A stretch of 49,903 nucleotides of DNA, taken from positions 1 through 49,903 of the forward strand of contig JAIPDO010000028.1 in the NCBI GenBank assembly GCA_021737645.1, written 5' to 3'. Made by a program: the position numbers and the translations under genes. The DNA comes from Desulfarculaceae bacterium (GTDB lineage: Bacteria; Desulfobacterota; Desulfarculia; Desulfarculales; Desulfarculaceae). Positions 1-7,986 of this stretch are shown in pieces. Below the pieces are notes generated by a model, which saw only the letters and a list, made by a program, of their open reading frames with translations, searched no databases and had not been told where the DNA came from. How positions within the stretch are numbered: position 1 is the stretch's first letter; every line of letters begins with the position of its first letter.

Positions 1-90
1 AGAGCGGCCGCAACCGAGTGGTGGGTCCGCCGGAGATCGGGAGTTCCGGCCCCGGCCAAGGGGGCCCTCCCACGCCGTAGGCCGCGGGGC

Positions 91-471
91 CTAGTCCAGT
101 TTGGCTTCGTACTTCCCGGCGTCGTAGAGCTCGTCCAACTCCTCCGGGTCCGCCAGCTTTACCCGCACGATCCAGCCACCGATGTAGGGCTCCAGGTTGA
201 TCAGGTCCGGAGTGTCTTCCAGGCGCTGGTTAACTTCCAGCACCGCACCGCTTACCGGGCTGATGAGGTCGCTGACGCTCTTGGCGCTTTCCACCGCGCC
301 CAACTCCTCGCCCATGCTGAGTTCCTGCTCCACCTCGGGCAGGTCCACGTATATCACCGTGCCCAGCTGGTCTTGGGCGTAGTCGCTGACGCCCAGGGTG
401 GCCTCGCCGCCTTCTTCCAGGCGGACCCACATATGTTCGGCGTGATACTTGAGATCATCTGGGAAGTCCAA
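91..471 (-). CDS. gcvH: Glycine cleavage system H protein
   Basis: 126 residues, the normal length for GcvH, the lipoyl-bearing shuttle that carries the aminomethyl group between the P, T and L proteins of glycine cleavage in the cytoplasm. The lipoylation motif is visible as VESAKSVSDLISPVSG with the acceptor lysine at residue 64, and a typical N-terminus (YHAEHMWV). The start is TTG, supported by a GGGAGG ribosome site five bases upstream. It begins one base after the lgt stop, so it is probably the last visible gene of the ileS-lspA-lgt-gcvH run. The usual gcvP/gcvT partners are not in the window but could lie just beyond its left edge. Bases 1-90 downstream show no recognisable gene. Confidence 0.95.
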   Translation of the reverse strand: MDFPDDLKYHAEHMWVRLEEGGEATLGVSDYAQDQLGTVIYVDLPEVEQELSMGEELGAVESAKSVSDLISPVSGAVLEVNQRLEDTPDLINLEPYIGGWIVRVKLADPEELDELYDAGKYEAKLD

Positions 472-472
472 C

Positions 473-1249
473 TTAGCCTCCCTGCTTGGCGGCGTTTTTC
501 CGGCGCAAGTAAATCAAGGCCGCGGCACTGACCACGGCCAGGGTCAGGGCGAACCAGCCGGTGGGGGTCATCCCCAGGATGGGTGCGCCCCGCCAGTCGG
601 CCCTAAACGTCTCGATTATAACCCTGGCGATGCCGTGCAGAAAGCCATAGGTGAAGAAAATTTGCCCCGCATAGCGCCGGTGCCGCCAAAGCAGCAAAAG
701 CACGGCCATAATCACCAGCAGGGCCGCGGAGGTGTAGAGCTGGGTGGGGTGCACCGGCACGCCCCGGGGGGCCAGGGAGAAGGGATCGCTGAAGGTGACC
801 GCGCACCAGCCGCCTTCCCAGACGCGGCCATAGCAGCAACCGGCGCTGAAGCAGCCCAGACGCCCCACCGCCTGGGCCAGGGCCAGGCCCGGAGCCACGC
901 AGTCCATTAGGGTGAGCATGGGCATGCGCCAGCGGCGCATGAGGATGAGCCCCACTATCAGCGCGCCGGCCACTCCGCCGTAGAACACCAGGCCGCCTTC
1001 CCAGATGGCCAGCACGCGCCAGGGGGCGTGCGTGAACTGGGCGGGCTCCAAGAGCACGAACATCAGGCGCGAACCCACCAGGCCGCTGATAAGAAGCCAC
1101 AGGGCCAGGGTCATCACCCGGTCCGGGTCCAGGCCCGAGCTTTTGGCCAAGCGGGTCATGAGCCACAGGCCCAGGGCCGCGCCCAGGGCCAGCAGAACGC
1201 CGTAGGTGTGCAGGGTCAGGGGGCCGATGCTGAACAAGACGGGATACAA
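473..1249 (-). CDS. lgt: Prolipoprotein diacylglyceryl transferase Lgt
   Basis: 258 residues with several hydrophobic segments. Lgt transfers diacylglycerol from phosphatidylglycerol to the lipobox cysteine of prolipoproteins in the inner membrane. The family signature is clear: GRLGCFSAGCCYGR in the middle and HPTQLYTS later, after the typical N-terminus MYPVLFSIGPLTLHTYG. The start is TTG with a GAGG about nine bases upstream. It lies next to lspA, the enzyme that acts after Lgt in lipoprotein maturation, so the two steps are co-transcribed here. No anomalies seen. Confidence 0.96.
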   Translation of the reverse strand: MYPVLFSIGPLTLHTYGVLLALGAALGLWLMTRLAKSSGLDPDRVMTLALWLLISGLVGSRLMFVLLEPAQFTHAPWRVLAIWEGGLVFYGGVAGALIVGLILMRRWRMPMLTLMDCVAPGLALAQAVGRLGCFSAGCCYGRVWEGGWCAVTFSDPFSLAPRGVPVHPTQLYTSAALLVIMAVLLLLWRHRRYAGQIFFTYGFLHGIARVIIETFRADWRGAPILGMTPTGWFALTLAVVSAAALIYLRRKNAAKQGG

Positions 1250-1265
1250 GGAGAGGCCTCAGCTT

Positions 1266-1730
1266 TCAGGCCTTGCCCCGAATCAGGGCCCAGGCCAGGT
1301 ATACGCCGCCCAGGGTTATGGCGGCGTCGGCCAGGTTGAACACCGGCCAGTGCCAGTTTCCCGCATACAGGTCCACGAAGTCCACCACCGAGCCCAGGCG
1401 CAGGCGGTCCACCAGGTTGCCCAAGGCGCCCCCGCAGATCAGCCCCAGGGCCCAGAAGGAGCCCCGGTTGCGCCCCAGGGGGCCCGAGGCGGCCCAGGCG
1501 GCCAGGGCCAGGGCCACCAGGGTGGCCCCTACCAAAAGCCAGCGAGCCCCGTCCATGGTGGCGAAGCTGCTGAAGGCGGCCCCGGTGTTGTAGGCCAACA
1601 CCAGGCGGGCGAGGCCGGGGATGATGGTCACCGGCCCGTCTTGCAGCCAGGGGACCATGATCGCCTTGATAAGTTGGTCCGCCCCGGCCACGGCCAGGGC
1701 GATGAGGGCCAGTTTGCCCAGGAGTTTCAC
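1266..1730 (-). CDS. lspA: Lipoprotein signal peptidase (signal peptidase II)
   Basis: 154 residues with four predicted membrane segments. LspA cleaves the signal peptide of diacylglyceryl-modified prolipoproteins. The catalytic aspartate regions are present: YNTGAAFSSF in the middle and GNLVDRLRLGSVVDFVDLY near the C-terminus. The start codon is GTG. It lies three bases after ileS and 16 bases before lgt. The ileS-lspA order is very common in bacteria, and here lgt follows as well. Confidence 0.96.
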   Translation of the reverse strand: MKLLGKLALIALAVAGADQLIKAIMVPWLQDGPVTIIPGLARLVLAYNTGAAFSSFATMDGARWLLVGATLVALALAAWAASGPLGRNRGSFWALGLICGGALGNLVDRLRLGSVVDFVDLYAGNWHWPVFNLADAAITLGGVYLAWALIRGKA

Positions 1731-1733
1731 GGG

Positions 1734-4532
1734 CTAGGCGATTTCCTTGACCACCGAGGCGCAGCGGGAGCAAAGCTCGGGATGCTCGGAGTCGCTGCCC
1801 ACCGTCTTGCTGTGCATCCAGCAACGGGGGCACTTGTCCGCCTCGGTGGGCTCCACCAGAATCACCAGGCCGGGGATCTCCTCGCTGGCCAGGGTGGGGC
1901 TTTCCGGGGCGGCGTCCAACAGCCTCAGCTCGCTGACCATGGTGATCTCGGCGAAGGCCTCGGCGTTGGCCCCCAAAAACTCCAGGGTGTCGGCGTCGGC
2001 GGTCAGCGAGAGCACCGCTTGCAGGGAGTTGCCCACCAGCTTTTCCTTGCGGGCGATGTCCAGGGCCTTGTTCACCTCGCCGCGCAAGATGAGCAGGCGT
2101 TTCCAGCGCTGGGCCAGCTCGGCGTCCATGACCCCCTGGTCCGGGGTGGGCAGCTCGGCCATGTGCACGCTGTGCTGCTGGTCCTTGGCTCCGGGCACGT
2201 AGGCCCAGGCCTCCTCGGCGGTAAAGGACATGATGGGCGCGCTCAGGCGCACCATGGCGTCCAGCAGGTGGAAGATGACCGTCTGGGCCGCGCGGCGCTC
2301 GGGCCCGGCCGGGGCGCTGGTGTACAGGCGGTCCTTGATCACGTCCAGGTAGAAGCCCGACAGGTCCACCACGCAGAAGTTGTGCAGGCCGTGGAACACG
2401 GTGTGGAAGTTGAACTCCTCGTAACCGGCCAGGCAGCGGCTGACCAGCTCCTGCAAGCGGTGCAGCATCAGCCGGTCCATCTCGCCCATGTCCGCCGGGG
2501 CCACCATGTCCTGGGCCGGGTCGAAGTCGTCCAGGTTGCCCATCATAAAGCGCATGGTGTTGCGGATGCGGCGGTAGGCCTCGGCCAGTTGCTTGAGGAT
2601 CTCCGGGCTGATGCGGATGTCGTCGGTGTAGTCCTCGGAGGCCACCCACAGCCTGAGCACCTCGGCCCCGTACTGGTCGATTACCTGCTGGGGCGGGATC
2701 ACGTTGCCCAGGCTCTTGGACATCTTGTGGCCCTCGCCGTCCACCACGAAGCCGTGGGTCAGCACCATGCGGTACGGCGGCTCGCCCTTGGTGCCCATGG
2801 CGCACAACAGCGAACTGTGGAACCAGCCGCGATGCTGGTCGGAGCCTTCCAGGTACATGTCCGCCGGCCAGGTGAGGCTGGGGTTGGGCTCCAGCACCGC
2901 CGCCTGGCTGGTGCCCGAGTCGAACCACACGTCCAGGATGTCTTTTTCCTTGTTCAGCTCGGTGTGGCCGCAGATGGGGCACACCGCCAGGTCGCCCAAA
3001 AGCTCCTGAGGGCTGTGGGCGAACCAGGCGTCGGCGCCTTCTTCGCGGAAGGCGGCCACCACCTTTTGGGCCATCTCCGGGGTGAGCACGAACTCGCCGC
3101 AGGAGGCGCACTGGAACACGATGATGGGCACGCCCCAGGCGCGCTGGCGGCTGATGCACCAGTCGGGGCGGTTTTCGATCATGCCGTAGATGCGCTCCCG
3201 GCCCCAGCGGGGCACGAAGCGCACCTTGTTCTGGATGGCCTCCAGGGTGCGGCTGCGCAGGTCGTTTTCATCCATGGAGATGAACCACTGGGCCGTGGCC
3301 CGGAAGATGACCGGGCTCTTGCAGCGCCAGCAGTGGGGGTAGGAGTGGCTGATCTTTTCGGTGCCCAACAGGGCTCCCACTTCCTTGAGCTTGGCCACCA
3401 CCGAGTCGTTGGCCTCGAACACCTCTTGCCCGGCGAAGAACTCCACCTCGTCGGTGAAGCGGCCCTGGTCGTTCAGGGGGCTGTAGACCTCCAGGCCGTA
3501 CTTGAGGCCGGTCTCGTAGTCCTCGCGGCCGTGGCCCGGCGCGGTGTGCACCAGCCCGGTGCCCGCCTCCAGGGTCACGTAGTCGGCCAACACGCCCACC
3601 GACTCCCGCTCATACAGGGGGTGCTTGGCCTTGACGCCCTCCAGGTCCAGCGGGTCGATGTTCGTCAGCTTGGTCCAGCCCTCGAAGCCGAAGGCGTCCA
3701 TGTTGATGGCCGCCAGGCGCTCGGCCAGGATGTAGACCTTGCCCTGGTGCTCCACGGCCACGTAGTCCAGCTCGGGGTTGGCCGCCACGGCCATGTTGGC
3801 CGGGATGGTCCAGGGGGTGGTGGTCCAGATCACCAGATACACTTGCTTGCCGGCCAGCTGGGGGTACTTGCCGCTCAGGTCGTCGGTGACCGGGAAGGCC
3901 ACGTAGATGCTGGGGCTGGAGTGGTCGGCGTATTCCACCTCGGCCTCGGCCAGGGCGGTCTGGCAGGAGTTGCACCAATAGATGGGTTTTTTGGAGTGAT
4001 ACACCTCGCCCAGTTCGTAGAACTTGGCAAACTCCGCGGCGGTGACGGCCTCGTAGTCGTAGCTCATGGTCAGATAGGGGTGGTACCAGTCGCCCAAGAC
4101 CCCCAGGCGCACGAACTCCTTGCGCTGGATGTCGATGAACTTCTCGGCATAGGCCCGGCAGGCCTTGCGCACCGACAGCTGTCCCATCTTGGCTTTTTTG
4201 CCGCCCAGCTTCTTATCCACCTCGTGCTCGATGGGCAGCCCGTGGCAGTCCCACCCCGGCACGTACACCGCGTCCAGCCCGCTCATCTGGCGGGACTTGA
4301 CGATGATGTCCTTGAGCACCTTGTTGAAGGCGGTGCCCATGTGGATGTTTCCGTTGGCATAGGGCGGCCCGTCGTGCAAAATATACTTTTGACGGCCGTC
4401 CGATTGCTCACGGAGCTGCTGGTAAAGCCCTTCTTCCTGCCAGCGCTTGAGCATCTCGGGCTCCCGCTGGGGAAGGTTGGCCTTCATGGGAAACTTGGTG
4501 CGGGGAAGATTTAGGGTCTTTTTGTAGTCCAT
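1734..4532 (-). CDS. ileS: Isoleucyl-tRNA synthetase
   Basis: 932 residues, normal for bacterial IleRS, a class I synthetase that charges tRNA-Ile and edits valine. Visible are the HIGH-type signature in the form [12 protein letters not shown] near residue 60, the KMSKS loop ([10 protein letters not shown]), and a C-terminal zinc finger with two cysteine pairs (CPRCW and CSRC). An upstream in-frame start would add 41 residues unlike IleRS. I chose the ATG at 4532 because [21 protein letters not shown] matches the family N-terminus. It heads the leftward ileS-lspA-lgt-gcvH run. I saw no T-box leader upstream. Confidence 0.97.
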   Translation of the reverse strand: MDYKKTLNLPRTKFPMKANLPQREPEMLKRWQEEGLYQQLREQSDGRQKYILHDGPPYANGNIHMGTAFNKVLKDIIVKSRQMSGLDAVYVPGWDCHGLPIEHEVDKKLGGKKAKMGQLSVRKACRAYAEKFIDIQRKEFVRLGVLGDWYHPYLTMSYDYEAVTAAEFAKFYELGEVYHSKKPIYWCNSCQTALAEAEVEYADHSSPSIYVAFPVTDDLSGKYPQLAGKQVYLVIWTTTPWTIPANMAVAANPELDYVAVEHQGKVYILAERLAAINMDAFGFEGWTKLTNIDPLDLEGVKAKHPLYERESVGVLADYVTLEAGTGLVHTAPGHGREDYETGLKYGLEVYSPLNDQGRFTDEVEFFAGQEVFEANDSVVAKLKEVGALLGTEKISHSYPHCWRCKSPVIFRATAQWFISMDENDLRSRTLEAIQNKVRFVPRWGRERIYGMIENRPDWCISRQRAWGVPIIVFQCASCGEFVLTPEMAQKVVAAFREEGADAWFAHSPQELLGDLAVCPICGHTELNKEKDILDVWFDSGTSQAAVLEPNPSLTWPADMYLEGSDQHRGWFHSSLLCAMGTKGEPPYRMVLTHGFVVDGEGHKMSKSLGNVIPPQQVIDQYGAEVLRLWVASEDYTDDIRISPEILKQLAEAYRRIRNTMRFMMGNLDDFDPAQDMVAPADMGEMDRLMLHRLQELVSRCLAGYEEFNFHTVFHGLHNFCVVDLSGFYLDVIKDRLYTSAPAGPERRAAQTVIFHLLDAMVRLSAPIMSFTAEEAWAYVPGAKDQQHSVHMAELPTPDQGVMDAELAQRWKRLLILRGEVNKALDIARKEKLVGNSLQAVLSLTADADTLEFLGANAEAFAEITMVSELRLLDAAPESPTLASEEIPGLVILVEPTEADKCPRCWMHSKTVGSDSEHPELCSRCASVVKEIA

Positions 4533-4655
4533 GCGGCGTACCCCGGTGTGACGTAAACTACCTTTAAGAATTCGAATTTCTACCATACCCAAGGCCCAAG
4601 TCAAGGCCGGCGACGCCAACCGGGCCGTTACAAGGCGGTCACAGGGGCAAGCCAC

Positions 4656-4684
4656 TTGACACTCTGCGGGCGCCCAGCTAGAGT
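4656..4684 (+). promoter_or_regulatory. Sigma70-type promoter for the phosphodiesterase-kinase pair
   Basis: A perfect -35 TTGACA (4656-4661), a 17-base spacer and a -10 TAGAGT (4679-4684) lie 36 bases before the GTG start at 4721. It faces away from ileS. Spacing and position fit; the -10 matches 4 of 6 consensus bases. Confidence 0.6.
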
Positions 4685-4720
4685 TGGGAAGGATTTTCCC
4701 TTGGCGAATAGGGGAGTTAA

Positions 4721-6079
4721 GTGAGTATACTCAAACGCCTTTTCAGCCGCGAGCCGCAGAAAAAGCGTATTTTCGTTTTAAGTATGGACGGGGTGAGCTT
4801 GCCCTTCGCCCAAAAGGCGGGCGGCGGCGGCCTTATGCCCAACCTGGGGGCCATTTTGTCCCAAGGGGCCAGCGCCGGGCTAACCTCCACCCTGCCCACG
4901 GTGTCCACCGTGGCCTGGACCAACTACATGACCGGGGTGAATCCGGGCAAACACGGGGTGTTCGGCCTGGTGGAGCGCCACCCGGACCCCTTCTCGGTGA
5001 TCATACCCTCGTCCATGGACATCAAGGCCCCCACCCTGTGGGAGATGCTGGGCCGTGGCGGGGTGCCGGTGGGGGTGATGAACGTGCCCATGACCTTCCC
5101 GCCGCGCAAGGTCAACGGCTTCATGGTCAGCGGATTCCTCAGCCCGGACCTGTCCCAGGCCACCTACCCGGTGGAGCTGGCCCCCCGGCTCATGGAGATG
5201 GATTACCGCGTCGAGGCCGACGTGGCCCTGGCCGCCGAGGAGCCCGACTTTTTTCTGGCCGAGATCAGCGAAACCCTGAGCCGCCGCTTCAAGGCGGCCT
5301 TCCAACTCATGCGCGAGGACGACTGGGAGTTTTTCCAGCTGCACCTCACCGGGCCGGACCACATCAACCGCCTGTATTGGGACGCCTGGGAAAAGGGCGG
5401 CGAAAACAGCGGCCAGCGCATGGCCGAGTTCTACCGCCTGTTGGACGGCTATTTGGGCGAGCTCACCGAGCAGCTTCCCCAGGGTTGCCCCCTGGTGCTG
5501 GTGAGCGGCTACGGCATGACCAGGGCCCGGGGCACCGTATACCTGAACCAGTGGCTGGAGGCCAACGGCTACCTGCTGTTCGGCAAGGGCAAAAAAGAGC
5601 TCAAAAACCTGCACAGCGACTCCAAGGCCTACAGCCTCATTCCAGGGCGCATCTATCTGAACCTGGAGGGGCGGGAGCAAAAGGGCACCGTCGCGCCGGG
5701 CAGGCCCTACGAAGACCTGCGCGAGGAGCTTGTCCACCGCATCAGCGGACTGGAGCACCCCGAGACCGGCGAGCCCCTGGTGGCCAAGGTGCACCGCCGC
5801 GAGGACCTCTACTCCGGCCCGCAGCTTTCCAAGGCCCCGGACCTGGTGGTGGAGGCGGCCCAGGGATACGAGATCAAGGCCAACCTGGGGGTGAGCGGCC
5901 TGGTGGCCCCGCCGGAGCGGGGTGGCTGCCCCAGCCGAAACGACGCCCTGTTCTACATCAGCGGCCTCAAGGAGGGCCTGAGGCCCGAACCCCACCGTTT
6001 GGAAGACCTGGCCCCCACTCTGCTCTCCTTGCTGGACCTCAACGCGCCCCCCAGCCTGGATGGCCAAAGCCTGTTATGA
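4721..6079 (+). CDS. Alkaline-phosphatase-superfamily (type I phosphodiesterase/NPP) protein, probably inactive
   Basis: 452 residues with the overall pattern of bacterial type I phosphodiesterase/nucleotide pyrophosphatase proteins: metal-site Asp23 in LSMDGV, a nucleophile candidate Ser62 in PTVSTVAW, [11 protein letters not shown], and a C-terminal [10 protein letters not shown]. Several family metal ligands are replaced. The D-x3-H site reads D213..R217, the SDHG motif reads SGYG (G263, Y264), and the late histidine is S405. Four of seven expected ligand or nucleophile positions are therefore lost, so I infer a pseudoenzyme or a changed chemistry. The GTG start has GGGGAG upstream. Its TGA overlaps the ATG of the next gene. 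The paralogue at 7987-9357 keeps all the ligands. Confidence 0.8.
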   Translation: MSILKRLFSREPQKKRIFVLSMDGVSLPFAQKAGGGGLMPNLGAILSQGASAGLTSTLPTVSTVAWTNYMTGVNPGKHGVFGLVERHPDPFSVIIPSSMDIKAPTLWEMLGRGGVPVGVMNVPMTFPPRKVNGFMVSGFLSPDLSQATYPVELAPRLMEMDYRVEADVALAAEEPDFFLAEISETLSRRFKAAFQLMREDDWEFFQLHLTGPDHINRLYWDAWEKGGENSGQRMAEFYRLLDGYLGELTEQLPQGCPLVLVSGYGMTRARGTVYLNQWLEANGYLLFGKGKKELKNLHSDSKAYSLIPGRIYLNLEGREQKGTVAPGRPYEDLREELVHRISGLEHPETGEPLVAKVHRREDLYSGPQLSKAPDLVVEAAQGYEIKANLGVSGLVAPPERGGCPSRNDALFYISGLKEGLRPEPHRLEDLAPTLLSLLDLNAPPSLDGQSLL

Positions 6080-6723
6080 GCCCGGACGGTTTCACCGTCT
6101 GGCTCACCGGCCCTCCCTGCGCGGGCAAGACCACCCTGGGCCGTATGCTCGCCGCCGAGTTGGCCCGGCGCGGGGTGGCCGCCGTGCACCTGGAGGGCGG
6201 CCAGGCGCGGGCCAACCTGGGCCCGGAGCTGGGCTTCAGTAAACAAGACCGCCACACCGCCAATATGCGCACCGCCTGGGCCGCCGGTCTGGTGAACCAG
6301 GCCGGGGCCGCCTGCGTGGTCAGCGCCATCGCTCCCCTTGCCGACACCCGCCGCGAGTTGCGGGCCTGCCTGGGCCAGTACGTGGAGGTGTTTCTGGACT
6401 GCCCCCTGGAGCAGCTGGTCAACCGCGACCAGCGGGGCCTGTACCAGCAGGCCCTGGGCAAGGACGGCGGCAAGGAGTTCACCGGCCTGGGCAGCCCCTA
6501 TGAGCCGCCGGACGACCCGGAGGTGCGCTGCCTCAGCGGGCAAGAGACCCCCGAGGAAAGCCTGGGCAAGATTTTGGCCTACCTGGAGTTGGCCCGGCTG
6601 ATACCGCCCGTTGGAGAGCAGGCCGTCAAAGAGCCCGCGCCGCAGCAGCAGAGCGATGGGGCCTACAGCCCGGAAGAAGAGGCGGAGCTGACGGCGCGGC
6701 TGAAAGATTTAGGTTACCTCTAA
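6076..6723 (+). CDS. CysC-like (adenylylsulfate kinase family) P-loop kinase with LGYL tail
   Basis: 215 residues. The core is APS-kinase-like: P-loop GPPCAGKTT at 12-20, then FSKQDR, NRDQRGLY and FTGLGSPYEPP in family order. The usual DGDxxR motif reads EGGQAR (E40, G42), so both acidic residues thought to help catalysis and Mg binding differ, and APS kinase activity is not assured. The last ~25 residues (YSPEEEAELTARLKDLGYL) are not typical of CysC. They resemble the short C-terminal tail that ends many bacterial sulfatase and phosphodiesterase-superfamily proteins. Translation is coupled to the upstream gene by ATGA. No other sulfate-activation gene is in the window, so a role with the phosphodiesterase-fold partner seems more likely than assimilation. 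Confidence 0.75.
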   Translation: MSPDGFTVWLTGPPCAGKTTLGRMLAAELARRGVAAVHLEGGQARANLGPELGFSKQDRHTANMRTAWAAGLVNQAGAACVVSAIAPLADTRRELRACLGQYVEVFLDCPLEQLVNRDQRGLYQQALGKDGGKEFTGLGSPYEPPDDPEVRCLSGQETPEESLGKILAYLELARLIPPVGEQAVKEPAPQQQSDGAYSPEEEAELTARLKDLGYL

Positions 6724-6734
6724 AACGCGATCGC

Positions 6735-6829
6735 GTAGGTTGGGTAGAGGGCGCAGCCCGAAACCCAACAAGTCCCATCTCATGGGCACGCCAATGATGT
6801 TGGGTTTCGCTTCGCTCTACCCAACCTAC
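6735..6829. repeat. Inverted pair of a 32-36 bp dispersed repeat
   Basis: Positions 6735-6770 carry a diverged copy of a unit beginning GTAGGTTGGGTAGAG and ending CCCAACA. Positions 6798-6829 carry the same unit in reverse (TGTTGGGTTTCGCTTCG through CCCAACCTAC). The two can pair into a hairpin of about 95 bases. Each unit also holds its own TTGGGT/ACCCAA dyad. Further copies lie at 6961-6992 and 39281-39312. The unit translates to the familiar spurious peptide VGWVERSETQ. Confidence 0.85.
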
Positions 6830-6888
6830 AAAAGCCTGGTCATGCCTGGGTTGGCCATACCCGGCCCCTCCCGCCTGGGGGAAGGTGA

Positions 6889-6934
6889 AGATCGCCACGT
6901 CGCATCTCTTCCGAGATGCTCCTCGCGATGACGG
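6889..6934. repeat. Second short dispersed-repeat fragment with internal hairpin
   Basis: Read on the minus strand this begins CCGTCATCGCGAGGAGC and ends CGACGTGGCGATCT. It resembles the widespread intergenic repeat of the GTCATTGCGAGGAGC type. The centre is a perfect dyad, GCATCTC-TTCC-GAGATGC (6902-6919). Only one copy is in the window, so the family assignment rests on recall. Confidence 0.5.
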
Positions 6935-6960
6935 CTATTACTAAAAATATAAATTGAAGA

Positions 6961-6992
6961 TGTTGGGTTTCGCTTCGCTCTACCCAACCTAC
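6961..6992. repeat. Third copy of the TTGGGT..ACCCAA dispersed repeat
   Basis: A 32-base copy identical to 6798-6829 and, in reverse orientation, to 39281-39312. The 6724-7135 gap contains only repeats and the terminator at 7086-7117. I see no gene in it. Confidence 0.85.
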
Positions 6993-7085
6993 AGGTCAGG
7001 CTGTGCCGCTATAGGCGGGGAGGGCCGGGACAACCCCCATTACATCATTCACCGCTTCCCCTTCTTTACTTCCCCGCGTCAGGGC

Positions 7086-7117
7086 AATAAAAAGCCCCCG
7101 GCCGGGGCCGGGGGCTT
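7086..7117 (-). terminator. Rho-independent terminator of the SYLF gene
   Basis: AAGCCCCCGGCC pairs with GGCCGGGGGCTT across a two-base loop (7092-7117). A T-run follows on the minus strand, about 18 bases after the stop at 7136. Confidence 0.85.
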
Positions 7118-7135
7118 GGTGCGTCTAAGCGGGTC

Positions 7136-7840
7136 TTACTTGTCGTACTTGTCCAACTGGCCGATGAGCTTCTTGGCCGAAGTGGGAACCGGGGCCTTGT
7201 GGGCCACCAGGATCTGCTCGGCGGTGTAGGCCTTGCCGTAGAAGGCATTGGTGCGCGCCTTGTCGAACTCCAGGCCCGCGCCGTCCAGGGAGACCCCGGC
7301 AAAGGCGCCCGCGCTCATGGAGTAGGAGTAGATGTCGCTGTCCTTGCCGGCAAAGGTGCTGCCGCCGCTGGCGGAACGGCCCACGGGACCGGCGGCCACG
7401 GTGGCGTCGCCGCCTAGCTTGGCGTGGCCTTTGAGGATGCCTTTGAGGCCGTTGGAGGTCATGATCATCAACATGAAGTCGGTGGAGGAAGCGCCGATCT
7501 GCAGGCCCACGCTGGCTCCGGCCATGGTGTAGAAGGCCGGTCCGCTCCAGGAGCCGTTTTTGGCGCGAGACAGGATGACGCCGGTGCCGCCCTGGCCGCC
7601 GATGATGAAGCCGGCTTTAAACACGCCGGGGAAGATGGCCACGGCCTTGGCCTTTTTCAATAGGTCGCGGGCCACGCCCTTGTCCTCGGCGCCCATCATC
7701 TTTTGGACCACCACCGAGGCTTCGTCCACCTTCAGTACCGCTTCGTCTTTTTCCCCGGCCAGGGCCGGAACCACCGCCAGGGCTACGAGCAGAGTCAGGC
7801 TGGCCAATAGGCAGGTCATAGCGCTAATGTGTTTGCGCAT
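7136..7840 (-). CDS. Exported lipid-binding SYLF-domain (Ysc84-like) protein
   Basis: 234 residues. A Sec signal peptide is clear (hydrophobic core SAMTCLLASLTLLVALAVVPALAG). The mature part matches the SYLF/Ysc84 fold: KAKAVAIFPGVFKAGFIIGGQGGTGV, then GLQIGASSTDFMLMIMTSNGL, and VAAGPVGRSA. SYLF domains bind phosphoinositides in eukaryotes; bacterial members are exported proteins of unclear function. I chose the ATG at 7840 because GGAGGGA sits seven bases upstream and the signal peptide follows at once; the longer ORF has no plausible ribosome site. It stands alone with its own terminator. Confidence 0.88.
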   Translation of the reverse strand: MRKHISAMTCLLASLTLLVALAVVPALAGEKDEAVLKVDEASVVVQKMMGAEDKGVARDLLKKAKAVAIFPGVFKAGFIIGGQGGTGVILSRAKNGSWSGPAFYTMAGASVGLQIGASSTDFMLMIMTSNGLKGILKGHAKLGGDATVAAGPVGRSASGGSTFAGKDSDIYSYSMSAGAFAGVSLDGAGLEFDKARTNAFYGKAYTAEQILVAHKAPVPTSAKKLIGQLDKYDK

Positions 7841-7986
7841 ATCTTTATCCCTCCATAGTCGTTTTGTTGATTGCGCCCATGGATGTGCGCATGGGCGCTT
7901 GTTGGTTCGTATTTTGTCCCTATAACAATTACGATACGCGCCCTTGGCGGGGGAAAGCAAAAAAAATTACGGTAAAAAATAGGGTG

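Noticed and set aside
1206..4514. A 1102-residue open frame on the plus strand antisense to ileS
   Set aside because: It is a low-complexity His/Gly/Gln/Val-rich shadow of a GC-rich gene; ileS motifs on the other strand are unambiguous.
4533..4655. T-box riboswitch for ileS
   Set aside because: No T-box sequence or terminator/antiterminator pair is visible; such leaders are unusual in this phylum.
6626..6898. Short open frame containing VGWVERSETQ
   Set aside because: This is the familiar false translation of a dispersed repeat.
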